Source of the DNA: Theropithecus gelada | Lineage: Eukaryota; Chordata; Mammalia; Primates; Cercopithecidae | Assembly (NCBI RefSeq): GCF_003255815.1 | Contig: NC_037689.1 | Coordinates: 20,063,584-20,127,583 of the forward strand | Direction: 5' to 3' | Length of the DNA stretch: 64,000 bases | Shown: piece after piece, positions 34,097-44,459 of the stretch | Layout of the letters: each line of letters opens with the position of its first letter | Position numbering within the stretch: position 1 is the stretch's first letter | Program-made: the position numbers and the translations under genes | Notes under the pieces: generated by a model | Told to the model about the DNA's origin: nothing | The model's input: only the letters and a program-made list of their open reading frames with translations | Database searches by the model: none

Positions 34097-34385
34097 TGTC
34101 AGATTAAAAGGTGAACACACATTCTTTGGTACTTTTCCCATTGAGAGGTGCCGTCTAATTCCCCTCCTTTTAAATCTGGGCTGACCTTAGGGGCTCACAA
34201 CCAAGAGAATGTAGTGGGAGTAAAACTGCATGACATCTAAGGCTAGGTTAAAAGTTTTGCAGCTATTGTCTTGATCTTGATCTCTCTGTCTCTCTGTCTT
34301 TGTCTCTCTCTGTCTCTCTCTGTGAACCCAATTGCCATGCCCTTAGTGATTTAAACCACATGGAGAGGCCACCTGTACTCTATGC
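34097..34385 (+). mobile_element. Ancient ERVL/MaLR-type LTR, left half
   Basis: Starts 'tgtcagattaaaag'. Contains 'ttgagaggtgccgtctaatt', 'aaatctgggctgacctta' and 'ccacatggagaggccac'. A C/T-rich (TCTG) stretch lies at 34279-34322. The distal half is missing where the MER5-like sequence begins. Confidence 0.72.
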
Positions 34386-34575
34386 CAATCCTTCCCAAAT
34401 GTTGCTGTGCTTATGGATCACCTGGGGTTCTTGTTAATATGTAGGTCTGATTACACAGGAAGGGGAGGACCTGGGAGTCTGCTCCTCTGTACTGAACCAC
34501 CACAGTGGATCCTGGCCATCTCAGGTGTAATATAAGGAACTCTCGTTTTTCACAAACAGCTCTGAAGGTTCCTAA
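34386..34575 (+). mobile_element. MER5-like hAT fragment
   Basis: 'ccttcccaaatgttgctgtg', 'atcacctggggttcttgtta' and 'atgtaggtctgattacacag' match sense MER5-type sequence. Ends are worn. Confidence 0.6.
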
Positions 34576-34819
34576 CACTGTATTTTCCTTTTGATGAAGC
34601 ACATATTTAAATTACGCCTACTTTGAGGCTAGTGTGAGACAGTCAGTTGGCTTCCATTGGAATGTAATATTCGAGAAAGCCCATATTAACATTTCTCTTT
34701 TCAGGAAGTTGGAGATTCATTAAAGATGCATCCATCACAAATATCAGGGCTCTATAGCTCTTCAACTGTTCTCATCTCTGCCATTTATCAAGATATCCAG
34801 GAAGCAAAATGGTTTGCAT

Positions 34820-35190
34820 TCATTCTTTCATTTATTCAACAAATATTTATTGAACAGTTTCTCATTGCCAGGCACATGCTAGGTGGTAGGTAAGGGGGAA
34901 AAAAAACTTCATCATAATCATCACAGACCCTGAAGTCATGGAGCTTACAGTCTAGGAAATAAAGCACACATGAATGGAATAGTCACTTCAGTGAGGCTTT
35001 GTGAAGGAGAATGGGAGCTGAGAGAGCAGGTGACAGGGGACCCGCATCAGCCTTGGGAGTCAGAGGTGGCTTTGCTAGGAAAAGAGAGCTCCAATTGAGA
35101 TCTGAAGCATAGAGAGGGGTGGGTTGCAATGTCTGGGTCACAGCCAGAGAAAGTGCACTGCCAGAGGCATATTTATTGCTCTTGCTGGCC
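34820..35190 (-). mobile_element. L2 LINE 3' part
   Basis: 'atttattcaacaaatattta', 'cattgccaggcacatgctag' and 'tcatggagcttacagtctag' are classical antisense L2 3' blocks. It probably continues at 35930 after an MLT1. Confidence 0.85.
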
Positions 35191-35424
35191 ACACATTCCA
35201 TCTTCCTGTGACTAGGAATGTCATATCACCCACACTGTTGGTCTAGCCAATCTACTTTACAGTCTTCACAAGATAGGAGCCTTGGCTCTATCTGCAGCCA
35301 GCCACGTGTCTACCCAGAGGGAGCCATGCTAGACTGCTCCCCTAGTCTGTGTTCTTCCACTATCCAGTTGTTCTATGAGGACAATCATAGATCAGTGGGA
35401 TACCTAGATTTCTATTAGAATGGT
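35191..35424. other. No assignable feature
   Basis: Non-L2 sequence between the L2 segment and the MLT1. Nothing recognised. Confidence 0.4.
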
Positions 35425-35926
35425 TGCTATGAATTGAATTGTGTTCCTTGCACTTCCCCACAAAAAAAGATAGGCTGAAGTCCAAACTCCCAGTGCCTGT
35501 AAATGTGATCTTATTTAGAAATACGGTCTTTGCAAATGATCAAGTTAAAGTAATCATTATGGTGGGCCTTAATGCAATCTGACTGGTGTCCTTACAAAAA
35601 AGGAAATTGGGACAAAGACACATAGGGAGAGTGCTATGTGTCTTTGTACTCTCAGACAGAGACACAGACTCAGAGGAAAGATGGCCATGTGAATATGGAG
35701 ACAGAGATTGGAACTATGCTGTCTCAAGCCAAGGAATATCTGGGGTTATCAGAAGCCAGAAGAGGTAAGGAAGCATCCTCCCCTGGAGACTTCAGAGGGA
35801 ACATGACTCTGCTAACACCTTGATCTCAGACTTCTAGCCTCTAGAACTGTGAGTCAATATATTTCTGTTGTTTTTGGCCACTCAGTTTATATTACTTTGT
35901 TATGGTAGCCCTAGCAAACCAGTACA
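35425..35926 (+). mobile_element. MLT1-type MaLR LTR, full length
   Basis: 'tgctatgaattgaattgtgt', 'acggtctttgcaaatgatca', 'tggtgggccttaatgcaatc', 'aacaccttgatctcagactt' and 'tgttatggtagccctagcaa' run in order to 'accagtaca'. Confidence 0.93.
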
Positions 35927-35929
35927 TTG

Positions 35930-36240
35930 ATGGGGTGACCCACTGGGCTGTCCTAAGGCAGCTGGACTGAGCAGGCTGGGAGGAAGGTTACAGGACACCA
36001 CCCTGCCCTAGGTCAAGAGTGTGATCACCCAGCTTAGGCTGTTGTGGACAAAATGGGGTATAGAGGACAAGAATGGAAGCTGGGGACAGTCAGGAGGTCT
36101 CAGGAGCAGTCATGGATTCATGAGACATTTAGGAGGTAAAATGGATGGATTTTAACGATATACATGGCAGAAGATACAGGTGTCAAAGATGACCCCCAGT
36201 TTCTGACTTGAGGACCTGGTGACAGCAAAAGTAAAGAGGG
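35930..36240 (-). mobile_element. L2 LINE upstream segment
   Basis: 'caagaatggaagctggggac' and 'caaagatgacccccagtttc' follow antisense L2 order upstream of the segment at 34820. The MLT1 lies between them. Confidence 0.6.
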
Positions 36241-36477
36241 TTATGGGGTTTTTTTCTGCCTAATCTCACCAAATAAGTTATTGTGTTCTCACAATTTTGA
36301 GGGCTTTCCTCTCATTTGGTGGCCAATTTTCAAAATGAAAAAATGTTTTCTCACTACAGAAGTCATTACTCATAGAGAATAATGAGTAGAGAAAACAAAC
36401 TAAGGTCAGCTTCTTCCTCTCTCTGCAGTCTCCACCCCAACCCCATCTTGTATTTCTTAAAGGAGGCCAGTCGAGGT

Positions 36478-36884
36478 GGTTGTGAAGTGGAATTCCAAGA
36501 TGACCCCAATGACCCACTTCTTTGTATAATCCCCTCCCCTTGAGTGTCTTAATCAGGTGAGTCCTTTAAAGAGAATCTAGACTTCAAAGACAGAAGAAGT
36601 CAGAGAGATATTTCTAGTGGCTGGCCTTGAGGAAGCAAGCCCTCATGAGCCCTACAACTGCAAGAAACCGAATTTGACCAATAACCTTGGAAGAAGATCT
36701 TGAGCCTCAGATGAGACTCTCAGCCCCAGCAAATGCTTCCATTGCAGTCTTGTGAGACCCTGAGCAGAGGACCCAACAAGGTGTACTAGACTCCTGACCC
36801 ATGGAAACCATGAACTAATAAATAGTTTAAAGCCTTTGTGTTTGTGGGAATTTGTTATGCAGCAATAGATGACTAACATGGTGG
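36478..36884 (+). mobile_element. MLT2-type ERVL LTR
   Basis: 'aattccaagatgaccccaat', 'aatcccctccccttgagtgt', 'tgagaccctgagcagaggac', 'actcctgacccatggaaacc' and 'ttgttatgcagcaatagatg' are MLT2 blocks. It is shorter than a full MLT2, consistent with an internal deletion. Confidence 0.9.
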
Positions 36885-37411
36885 TGATCTTGACTTCCCT
36901 CCACTAAATTACAAAATTGATTCAGCCCTTGCTATCTTCTCCCTGTCCCATTATTCCCACCCATGAAATTTGCTCTATCTGGTTGAGGTATTCCAGTAAT
37001 AATAACAGCAGATGCTGGAATGTTTGAATGAAAGCATGATTAGCAGGCAGTGAAAGCCTAATAAGGCCCCAGTGGAATTCCTTTCCTCTAGAACGAAGGT
37101 GGATTTTTCCATTCATCCAGCTTCTGCTTGCCAGTGTGGGCTTGGGTGTAGGGAAGGGGTATTGGGAGACAAATATCACAAATGAGAGAAGAGGCTGGCC
37201 ATTATGGGTCCCAGAATATGAAGAAAGAAATATGGCTTACTTTTCCAAAAAGAATAACTGTTAGCTGTGGACTTTGTGGAATCTAAGAAGAAACAAGGAA
37301 CCTTTTATTAAGCAACAGTGGGTCTGAGAGTCTGAGTATCACTATGTGGGTGATGTGGTGCTCAACATCTGATGCCTGAATTTGGGTCTCTGCAAAACTG
37401 TGCTGGTATCT
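36885..37411. other. No assignable feature
   Basis: No gene or repeat recognised. Confidence 0.5.
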
Positions 37412-37875
37412 TGGTCTGTTTCTCCAGAAAGCAGAGTCCAAGACAAGGACTTAAGTCGAGGTAGTTTATTTTAGAGGTGAACTTAGGAAGCAGGAGGGAA
37501 GGAGCAGAGAGTGTGAGACAGGGAAGGAGATAAAGCCAATAAAATGGTACATTATCAAGGTGCTATTCAGCCAGGAGTCTGATTTTGCAGGCACTTTTGT
37601 GAAGCCAACAGAATGCTCCATGGAGTGCCCCCACTGGAGATTTTAGTGATCGGGGCATTTATCCTCTGACTTCTGCCTTCATGGTGCAAGAGTTACTCCC
37701 AGGAGTGAGTGCAGGTTATCTCCCGCACTTCTGCGCTATTCCTACATAAAGGCTAGACAGGTTTACAGCTTCAGAGAAAATTCTGAGGTAGAAAAGTGGA
37801 AAGACATATAGAATGGGAGAGAGATTGCATTCTGCCTCTGCAGGAACTGGTCTCTAATAGCTTCACTGAAATCAG
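37412..37875 (-). mobile_element. LTR-like repeat of the 'aaactaagaca' class
   Basis: Antisense order: 'ctgtttctccagaaagcaga', 'caagacaaggacttaagtcg', 'gtagtttattttagaggtga', 'gccaataaaatggtacatta'. Same class as 25.6 and 58.5 kb. Confidence 0.65.
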
Positions 37876-38234
37876 AGAGAAAGCGTCTGCTACACCTGGT
37901 CAGCTACCTCTGCAGCAGTGAAGGAAATCCAGGCAGCTGAGTAGAGCTCCCTTGAAAATGTACATATGCACAAAATTGCACACAAAATTCAAAATTTCGG
38001 GTGTTTCATGGAACTCTCATTCCTAAGCTCTCATTCAGGGACCACAAAGGTTAAAAATCTCTACTCGGGAAAAACAGTGACATTTACTTCCAAGTTTCAC
38101 TGCTAGAGGGGCTATCTTAATGCCTTCAAATTCTGATAGACTTCTTTGTGGACACTGGCAGGCATCTTGCCTCTGGGAAAGTCAGACTCCACTGGAAAGG
38201 TGCTCTGACAGCAGTGCATGGCCCTTCAGCTCAG
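37876..38234. other. No assignable feature
   Basis: No gene or repeat recognised. Confidence 0.45.
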
Positions 38235-38436
38235 AGAGATTCTCCTGCCTCAGCCTCCTGAGTAGCTGAGATTACAGGCGCCTGCCACAACATCCAGCTA
38301 ATTTTTGTATTTTTATAAGAGACGGGATTTCACCATGTTGACCAGGCTGGTTTCAAACTCTGGACCGCAAGTGATTTGCCCACCTCGGCCTCTCAAACTG
38401 CTGGGATTACAGGCGTGAATCACCATTCTCAGCCAT
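38235..38436 (-). mobile_element. AluS fragment lacking its 3' end
   Basis: 'gattctcctgcctcagcctc', 'gattacaggcgcctgccaca', 'atttttgtatttttataaga' and 'ggattacaggcgtgaatcac' are antisense Alu. The first ~100 bp expected on this strand (A-tail and distal right monomer) are absent. Confidence 0.92.
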
Positions 38437-38632
38437 GATTCCCTCTTATAAGCACGCTTAAGATTACATTGGGCCCACCCAGATAATTCAGAATAATCTC
38501 CCATTTTAAGATCCTTAACTTAATGATATCTGCAAAGTCTCTTTTGCCATGTAAGATAACACATTCACAGATTCCATGGATTAGCACACAAACAACTGGG
38601 AGGGGGCACTATTCTGCCCACCACAGAGCTGT
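38437..38632 (-). mobile_element. MLT1-like LTR fragment
   Basis: 'attacattgggcccaccca', 'ttcagaataatctcccattt' and 'ggggcactattctgcccacc' are the antisense 5' half of the LTR type seen at 45.0 kb. It directly follows the Alu, which may have replaced the rest. Confidence 0.75.
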
Positions 38633-39124
38633 CGTTGAATGGCACAGTCCCTGCCAAAAACGTGGAATCAGGGAGAGACTCTTCAAATCTCCTGCCAATG
38701 CTTCCCATGATCAGAATCTAATCAGCAATCAGCTACCAAGGGAGCTAGGAGATGCTGTCCCCAGGGGTGAGAAGAGTATAAAATGGAAGAGTGGGTGTTG
38801 GATTGGTGGGAAAGAGAGAGATAATAACTAGCACAGTGACTACGACTTAGAGGGGATGAGGTTCACTCTGGAAATGCCTTTTACCTAGGTGATTCACCTA
38901 GGTAAATAAATGCCTTGGGGCATTTATCCTCAGTTCCTGTCAAGGTTTCCTTGACGAAGGCCAGTCAGAGTAATAATCCTGACTTCCTCCAGCCAAAGTC
39001 AGCAGTGGATTAAAATCCTGCAATTATTTTCCATTTATACCAAACCTTCCTGTGTTTCAGAATCCAGCTTGAGTCTCACCTTCTCTGGGAATCCACTTTT
39101 GACGGCTTCAGACCACAGTAATTT
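38633..39124. other. No assignable gene; palindrome-rich
   Basis: No gene or clear repeat. 38872-38955 holds three perfect inverted repeats (listed separately). 38917-38931 shares 15 bases with 37652-37666. Confidence 0.5.
38880..38955. repeat. Cluster of three perfect inverted repeats
   Basis: Arms 38880-38892 and 38894-38906 (13 bp, 1-base centre); 38908-38914 and 38919-38925 (7 bp, 4-base loop); 38939-38945 and 38949-38955 (7 bp, 3-base loop). The word 'aaatgcctt' repeats at 38872-38880 and 38908-38916, flanking the first palindrome. Confidence 0.95.
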
Positions 39125-39640
39125 GTTCTTGCATTTATTAATCCATTAATTTATTCAACCAACATTTATTGATCATTTGTTCTTGTACCAAGCACTGTGC
39201 TAGGCACTCTGAGTACAGAGTTGAATGACACACAGTCCCTGCTCCCAAGAAAACCATAATCTGATAGGAAAGAAAAGAAACATAAATAGTCCCCAGGAAA
39301 GGATAAGTGGGGGAAACAGCCCTTGGAGCAGACCCTGAAGAATCTGTCAAATTTGAACCACAAAAATGGAAGTGAAGAACTCCTCAGGTGAGGAAATGTC
39401 ATATGCAAAGGTAGGTGGTTGTGAAAAGTCTTGGAGTGTTCAGAGAAAACTGAAAAGTTTAAATAAATTGGAAAACATGGAGCACTGGGTAACTTCACAA
39501 GAGATAGGTCTGAAAATGCAGGCGCGGGCCAGGTTAAGAAGAACTTTGCATGCCAGCTAGGGATTTACAATATATAACAGGAAGCACTACAAGATTTTAA
39601 GCAGGAACCTGGAGTGATTACATGCTCATTTTAGCAAGCT
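39125..39640 (-). mobile_element. L2 LINE 3' part
   Basis: 'ttattcaaccaacatttatt', 'caagcactgtgctaggcact' and, further in, 'gatttacaatatataacagg' and 'gcaggaacctggagtgatta' follow antisense L2 order. Frames here (for example 39166-39498 minus) are L2 accidents. Confidence 0.8.
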
Positions 39641-40190
39641 GAGGTAGGGAAACCAGGTATGTAGAAGACTGGGTCTATTGGTTTCAAGGTGCATCCTTAG
39701 AGTCCAGGATTCCACATGACAATAGGTTTAGGGTGGGAGGGTGTACTAGGGCACCTTTACCTTTATCCACAGCAACAATTTTCATCAGTTTTACACCTTA
39801 GACTTTTGTATAAAATTTAAATCGATGGAAGCATTTTGCTCCAAAATTGGTTAGATTTCACTGTGATGGGAGAGCCTGGATGAGGGTCTTGGCTAAAGTT
39901 GCTAAGTAAGGTTGATAAGTAAGCAGAGAACGGATATGAATCCCTCTTCTAAGGCTGCAGTGGCAAATTGGACACTGGGGAATGAAAAGGAGAAGTCAAG
40001 CATCACAGGGGTTTCTGGCCCTGGTTAGTTAAGTCTGGCTTTGTGGAAAGCTGTTTGTTTAAATCTAGCATTGGGACTCCTGTTTCCATAGGCGTAGATA
40101 TTGTGAAATAAAGCCAGTGTGCATTTGGCTCACTTAAGGTTAAAGGGACTTGTTGCCTCTGGGAAATGCCTTAGTGTTATGGAAATCAGA
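39641..40190. other. No assignable feature
   Basis: No gene or repeat recognised. Confidence 0.5.
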
Positions 40191-40350
40191 TCATCATTCA
40201 TTCATTCATTCATTTACTCATTCATTCATTCAACAAACATACTTTGAACACTGCTAGGAGCTGGGGACTTATTAGGTTGATGCAATTTCTTTTGCACCAA
40301 CCTAATAAAAATAGGTCAGAGAAAGTCCCTACCCTAACAGGATTCACATC
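40191..40350 (-). mobile_element. L2 LINE 3' end with expanded (TCAT)n tail
   Basis: The L2 terminal repeat is expanded as TCAT at 40191-40236, followed by 'ggagctggggac' and, after the MADE1 scar, 'gagaaagtccctaccctaac'. Confidence 0.85.
40272..40305. mobile_element. Internally deleted MADE1 (mariner MITE)
   Basis: 34 bp consisting only of the two ends: 'ttaggttgatgca' and 'cttttgcaccaacctaa', inverted copies of each other. It is flanked on both sides by the TA duplication (40270-40271 and 40306-40307). The ~45 central bases of a full MADE1 are gone. Confidence 0.9.
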
Positions 40351-41344
40351 CTGGATTGTGGTCCATAGCAAGGGAACAAGCAGGGTAGGATGGCTGTGAG
40401 TGCCCCTGAAAAGAGCTGCAGCCACAGAGAGCCTGATTGCCAGTGGGGAGACCTCCCACTCCCCATTGCATGGCTTTCGTAGTCCTCCCCATTCCTCCCT
40501 CTCCAACAGTGACTGGTCTCAGCCTGCCATCACAATAAAAAGGGCTGGGAAGACGCCAAGCCCTGTCTTTGCCCCAGTCAGGGAATTGCTCACTCAGCTG
40601 GGACTCAAACCTGAGACAATTACCGGCTTGTGGGGGAGCTTGGTGAGAAGACTCCAAAGGGTTTCTCTTTTCTTTCCTTTTAGCCTTTGAGAGCCACTCT
40701 AAAAATGTTGTGTTTCTACTTAATTAGAGTTCTCAAACTAGTCTGTATTTGACAAAGTAGAAAAGTGGAAGAATAAAATGCGTGGATTTTTGTTATGGTC
40801 CCAGATGACCAATGAGAATGGCCTCAAATTTTAAAGTAATACAATCCAAATTGGGGGTGCTCAATCAGATGGAAGATCCTGGGCCAAGTAAGCAGGGCTA
40901 TTTAGCAAACCAGGCAAAGGTTTCTTGTAAGCTGCAGACCAAGAGTTTTACAAAGAACCCACAAAAATTGCATGATTAAGCTGCTCCCACTCCCCTTTTC
41001 AGCATACATCTCTTCACACCATGAATGATTTGAAGCCTGCATGCTTTTGGATTGCCCTGGTGAAGATTTACTTTCCAGCTCAAGAAAATCCATGTCAGAA
41101 AATCGTCCTTCAGCATTCTCAGAGGATAAATAAAAAAGATTGCTACTGAAAGAACCCAATTTTGTTTTTCAAAATATATGTGCAAATAGACATTGAAAAA
41201 AATATGGGCATGATATAATCAAAATAGTACAAATTGTCACGTATGGATAGAGGATAATAATGATTTCTATTTTGGGGGAGGACTTTTTAATTTTCTTGTC
41301 AGCGAACTTCTTTTGTAATAATAAAAAATGAGTTTTTAAAGAAT
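40351..41344. other. No assignable feature
   Basis: No repeat or gene recognised. Overlapping frames at 40334-40690 on both strands are unconvincing. Confidence 0.45.
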
Positions 41345-41490
41345 CCCTATGAAAATCAGTTTCCTTATCTGTAAAAAGGGGATAATCACATTTCACGTAA
41401 GATACACGAGAATTTGATGACATAATATATACACTGATCTTGCCATAGACCCGAAAACATAGGAGATATCCAATAGATGGTAAATAAGCT
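41345..41490 (+). mobile_element. MIR SINE fragment
   Basis: 'atcagtttccttatctgtaa' and 'aaggggataatcacatttca', with a worn 3' part, are sense MIR. Confidence 0.7.
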
Positions 41491-42620
41491 GAGGTCGCAT
41501 CAATCTATGTTATGTGTTTTAAAATTACCTTGTTTTTTAAATGAAAGCACAGAATAGAAGTTTTACACAAATGTGGCAGAATAATTTATTAAGATATTAA
41601 TTTTCAGTTCGGTCTTGCTGCTGTAGGTATTTTTCCTTCTCCTCATCCTCTCACAGGAAGACAAACTGGGCGCTCCTTTGCCTCAGGGGCTTTGTGTGGA
41701 ACTGTGGAAAACTACAATTCCTGCCATTAAGACACAGGATAGGAAATGCAATTCCAGCCTGTGGCTTTACAGAAACCTAAAGCCACTGAAAGGAATTATT
41801 CAAAGGATGCATCTATGTGAAGAGGGGGTTGCCTGCAGGGTGGGGAGGCGGGGCGGCAGGTTTGGACGTAAGGAAATGGAGAATACTTGGAGTTCAAGGA
41901 TTTTAAGAGAAAGAGAAATGGAAGAGAGGCAAAGACTGCTTGAGACTCTTTAAGGAAAGGGACCAGGTTCCTACAGGTGCTGCTGGTATGTTGGGGGAAC
42001 CTGAGCCTTATTTCTTCGCACAGTGACCGAGTAAGATCAAGTCCTATGACAAAAAGGCTCTGGGATGGCAAGTAAGATGATGTCTGTAATTCACTTTAAA
42101 TGATTTCAGCATAAACCATGTGATTTTATGTATGTGATAGCTTAAGCTTCAGCTTTAGGGGCCATCAGTCGCCTATTACAGACTTCCCACTCCAGGAGTG
42201 CTTGGCTGACATCAGACCAGAAAGGCTAACTTACAGAGGTAGTTTCTGCAAGCATGCCTTCAATGGTGTTCCAATCAACACCTGAGGCTTTCCTAATTCA
42301 TATATAGTAAATATCAGAATGGATTTTCATTGGCGAAATTAGCGCCTTGTTATGTAGCAGAAGGAATGCCAGCAGTGGGCTATCTGTAGCAGATGCTCTT
42401 GGCAGGCCACCCATGTTCCCTCATCCTTAGACTTTGACGAAACTGTCCCACTGCCAAATGCCAGCAGCTACCTAGCCTATGGGCTTTCTCTTGTCACCAG
42501 AGTCCACTTTCTTGCCTGTGTGACTCACCAAAATTGCCAGGAAATTGATTTCTTTTGAGTAGTTATCAAATGAACTTCTTCAATGACCCAGGGTTGGTAC
42601 CCCCAGCTCCCTTACCCCTC
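41491..42620. other. No assignable feature
   Basis: No gene or repeat recognised. Two opposite frames near 41678-42071 are without support. Confidence 0.5.
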
Positions 42621-42970
42621 TGTATTAGTCCGTTCTCATGCTGCTAATAAAGACATACCCAAGACTGGGTAGTTTATAAAGGAAAGAGGTTTAATTGACT
42701 CACAGTTCCACATGCCTGGGGAGGCCTCAGGAAACTTACAATTATGGCAGAAGGGGAAGCAAACACATCCTTCTTCACATGGCTGCAGCAAGTAGTGCTG
42801 AGCAAAAGAAGGAAAAGCCCCTTATAAAACCACCAGATCTTGTGAGAACTCACACACTATCATGAGGACAGCAGCATCGGTGTAACTGCCCCCATGATTC
42901 AATTACCTACCATCAAGTCCCTCCCATGACACATGGGAATTATGGGAACTCAGGTGGAATTACTTGGAGG
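42621..42970 (-). mobile_element. THE1/MST-type MaLR LTR, antisense
   Basis: 'tgtattagtccgttctcatg', 'cccaagactgggtagtttat', 'cacatgcctggggaggcctc', 'gaactcacacactatcatga' and 'ccctcccatgacacatggga'. The first ~30 bases of the LTR (its right edge here) are missing, and the next LTR starts at once. Confidence 0.92.
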
Positions 42971-43383
42971 CAGATATGGTTTGGATCTGTGTGCCCACCC
43001 AAATCTCATGTCAAATTGTAATCCCCACTGTTGGAGGTGGGGCCTGGTAGGAGATGACTGGATCATAGGGGTGCTTTCTCATGAATGGTTTAGCATCATC
43101 CCTTTGGTGCTGTTCTTGTGATAGTGAGTTCTCACAAGATCTGGTTGTTCCAAAGTGTGTGGTACCTTCCTTTTCACTCTCTCTCCTGCTCCTGTCATGT
43201 AAGATGCCTCACTCTCCCTTTGCCTTCTGCCATGATTGGAAGCTTCCTGAGGCCTCCCCAGAAACAGAAGCTGCTATGCTTCCTGTACTGCTTGCAGAAC
43301 CATGAGCCAATTAAACTTCTTTTCTTTATAAATTACCCAGTCTCAAGTATTTCTTTACAGCAATGCGAGAACAGACTAACACA
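42971..43383 (+). mobile_element. THE1/MST-type MaLR LTR, sense
   Basis: 'gatatggtttggatctgtgt', 'acccaaatctcatgtcaaat', 'aggtggggcctggtaggaga', 'ataaattacccagtctcaag' and 'gcgagaacagactaacaca' define a complete LTR. It is head-to-head with the antisense copy on its left. Confidence 0.92.
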
Positions 43384-43464
43384 GAGGCATGTGCTCTACC
43401 CCAGGCCTCAGCATTTTCCCTACAGATTTAATCTCTAGTTACCTGTAACGGCAACTAGCTTGAC

Positions 43465-43582
43465 AACATTCCTTTTGGCCTTTCTTCCAAGGGCTTAATT
43501 ATACATTCTCTTACTGGTGGTTTCTTCTCCTAAATGAACTACTTGCATTTAAACTCTAGCTTATGGAAGAGCTCAAATTGAG
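43465..43582 (+). mobile_element. Possible LTR 3' end of the 'aaactaagaca' class
   Basis: 'aaatgaactacttgcattta' and the end 'ctcaaattgagacag' resemble the 3' end at 25.9 kb. Confidence 0.45.
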
Positions 43583-44459
43583 ACAGGAACAGGCTATAAG
43601 AAGCTAGTAAGGCCTGTAGCCTATATTCACTGGCAGCTCTAGACTGTAGCTCTAAATGATTTTATATATGGCCTTAAATAGGAGAGATGCAATTGCATGA
43701 TTCATGAATCCTGCCTCTAGAGTTTTTGAGATTGCCCTCAAATGAACCTTTCAAGCAAGATGGTGATGGCTGAAGCACCTGAAAGAACAGATACACATGG
43801 CTTCCTAAGGTTGTATGAACTGTTACTTTCTTTTAAAGAATTAATAAATGTCCAGATAAATGATGAAATTTGTTCTAAGAGTTGTATTCTCTTGGCAGGT
43901 TATAGCAAAAGTAGCTAATGCTTCCCCATCACAATATTTCTGAAGGCTACATTTACCTACCCAAAAGAACCCCAGAACTGTTCATTTTGTCATAGATTAC
44001 TTTGCAACTGTATGGAAATGGGTTACTAAACACTGAGAGCCATGGTGTTCAGAGCCTGGGCAAAAGACTGGCCCAGCTTGTCCCTAAAATCCATAACAGC
44101 CTTCAAGAACCCATGTGGGCCTCAACAAGGAGTATGTATATATCATTGAGCATTTAACACACCCACACACCCCCAGATTCCTTCTTCAAGCATATGGATT
44201 GTATAAACTGCTCAAACCTTTCACACAGTCTTGCGAAGGGGTCATGAAGAATTATCAGTAGTCACTGAGATTGAATTTTCCACTGGCTCAGAGCAGATTA
44301 AGTTAAATATAGTAAAATTAAGGTACAAATCACTTCCTGCACCCAGATTTGTAAATTAAAACCCATACTTACACACATTCGCAATTTACTCTGTCCATGT
44401 TTTTCTACGGTTAATCAAACTTATACTGTGTCATGAGTTGCTGGATTTTCTTAAACGTT
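43583..44459. other. No assignable feature; two adjacent palindromes
   Basis: No gene or repeat recognised. Two contiguous perfect 12-bp palindromes lie at 43687-43698 and 43699-43710. Confidence 0.5.

Noticed and set aside
40191..40236. (TCAT)n as an independent array or CRISPR-like repeat
   Set aside because: It is the expanded tail of an L2. There are no spacers, and CRISPR is not expected in a primate genome.
40270..40307. Candidate miR-548-type microRNA from MADE1
   Set aside because: The central stem is deleted. The remaining arms are too short for a precursor.
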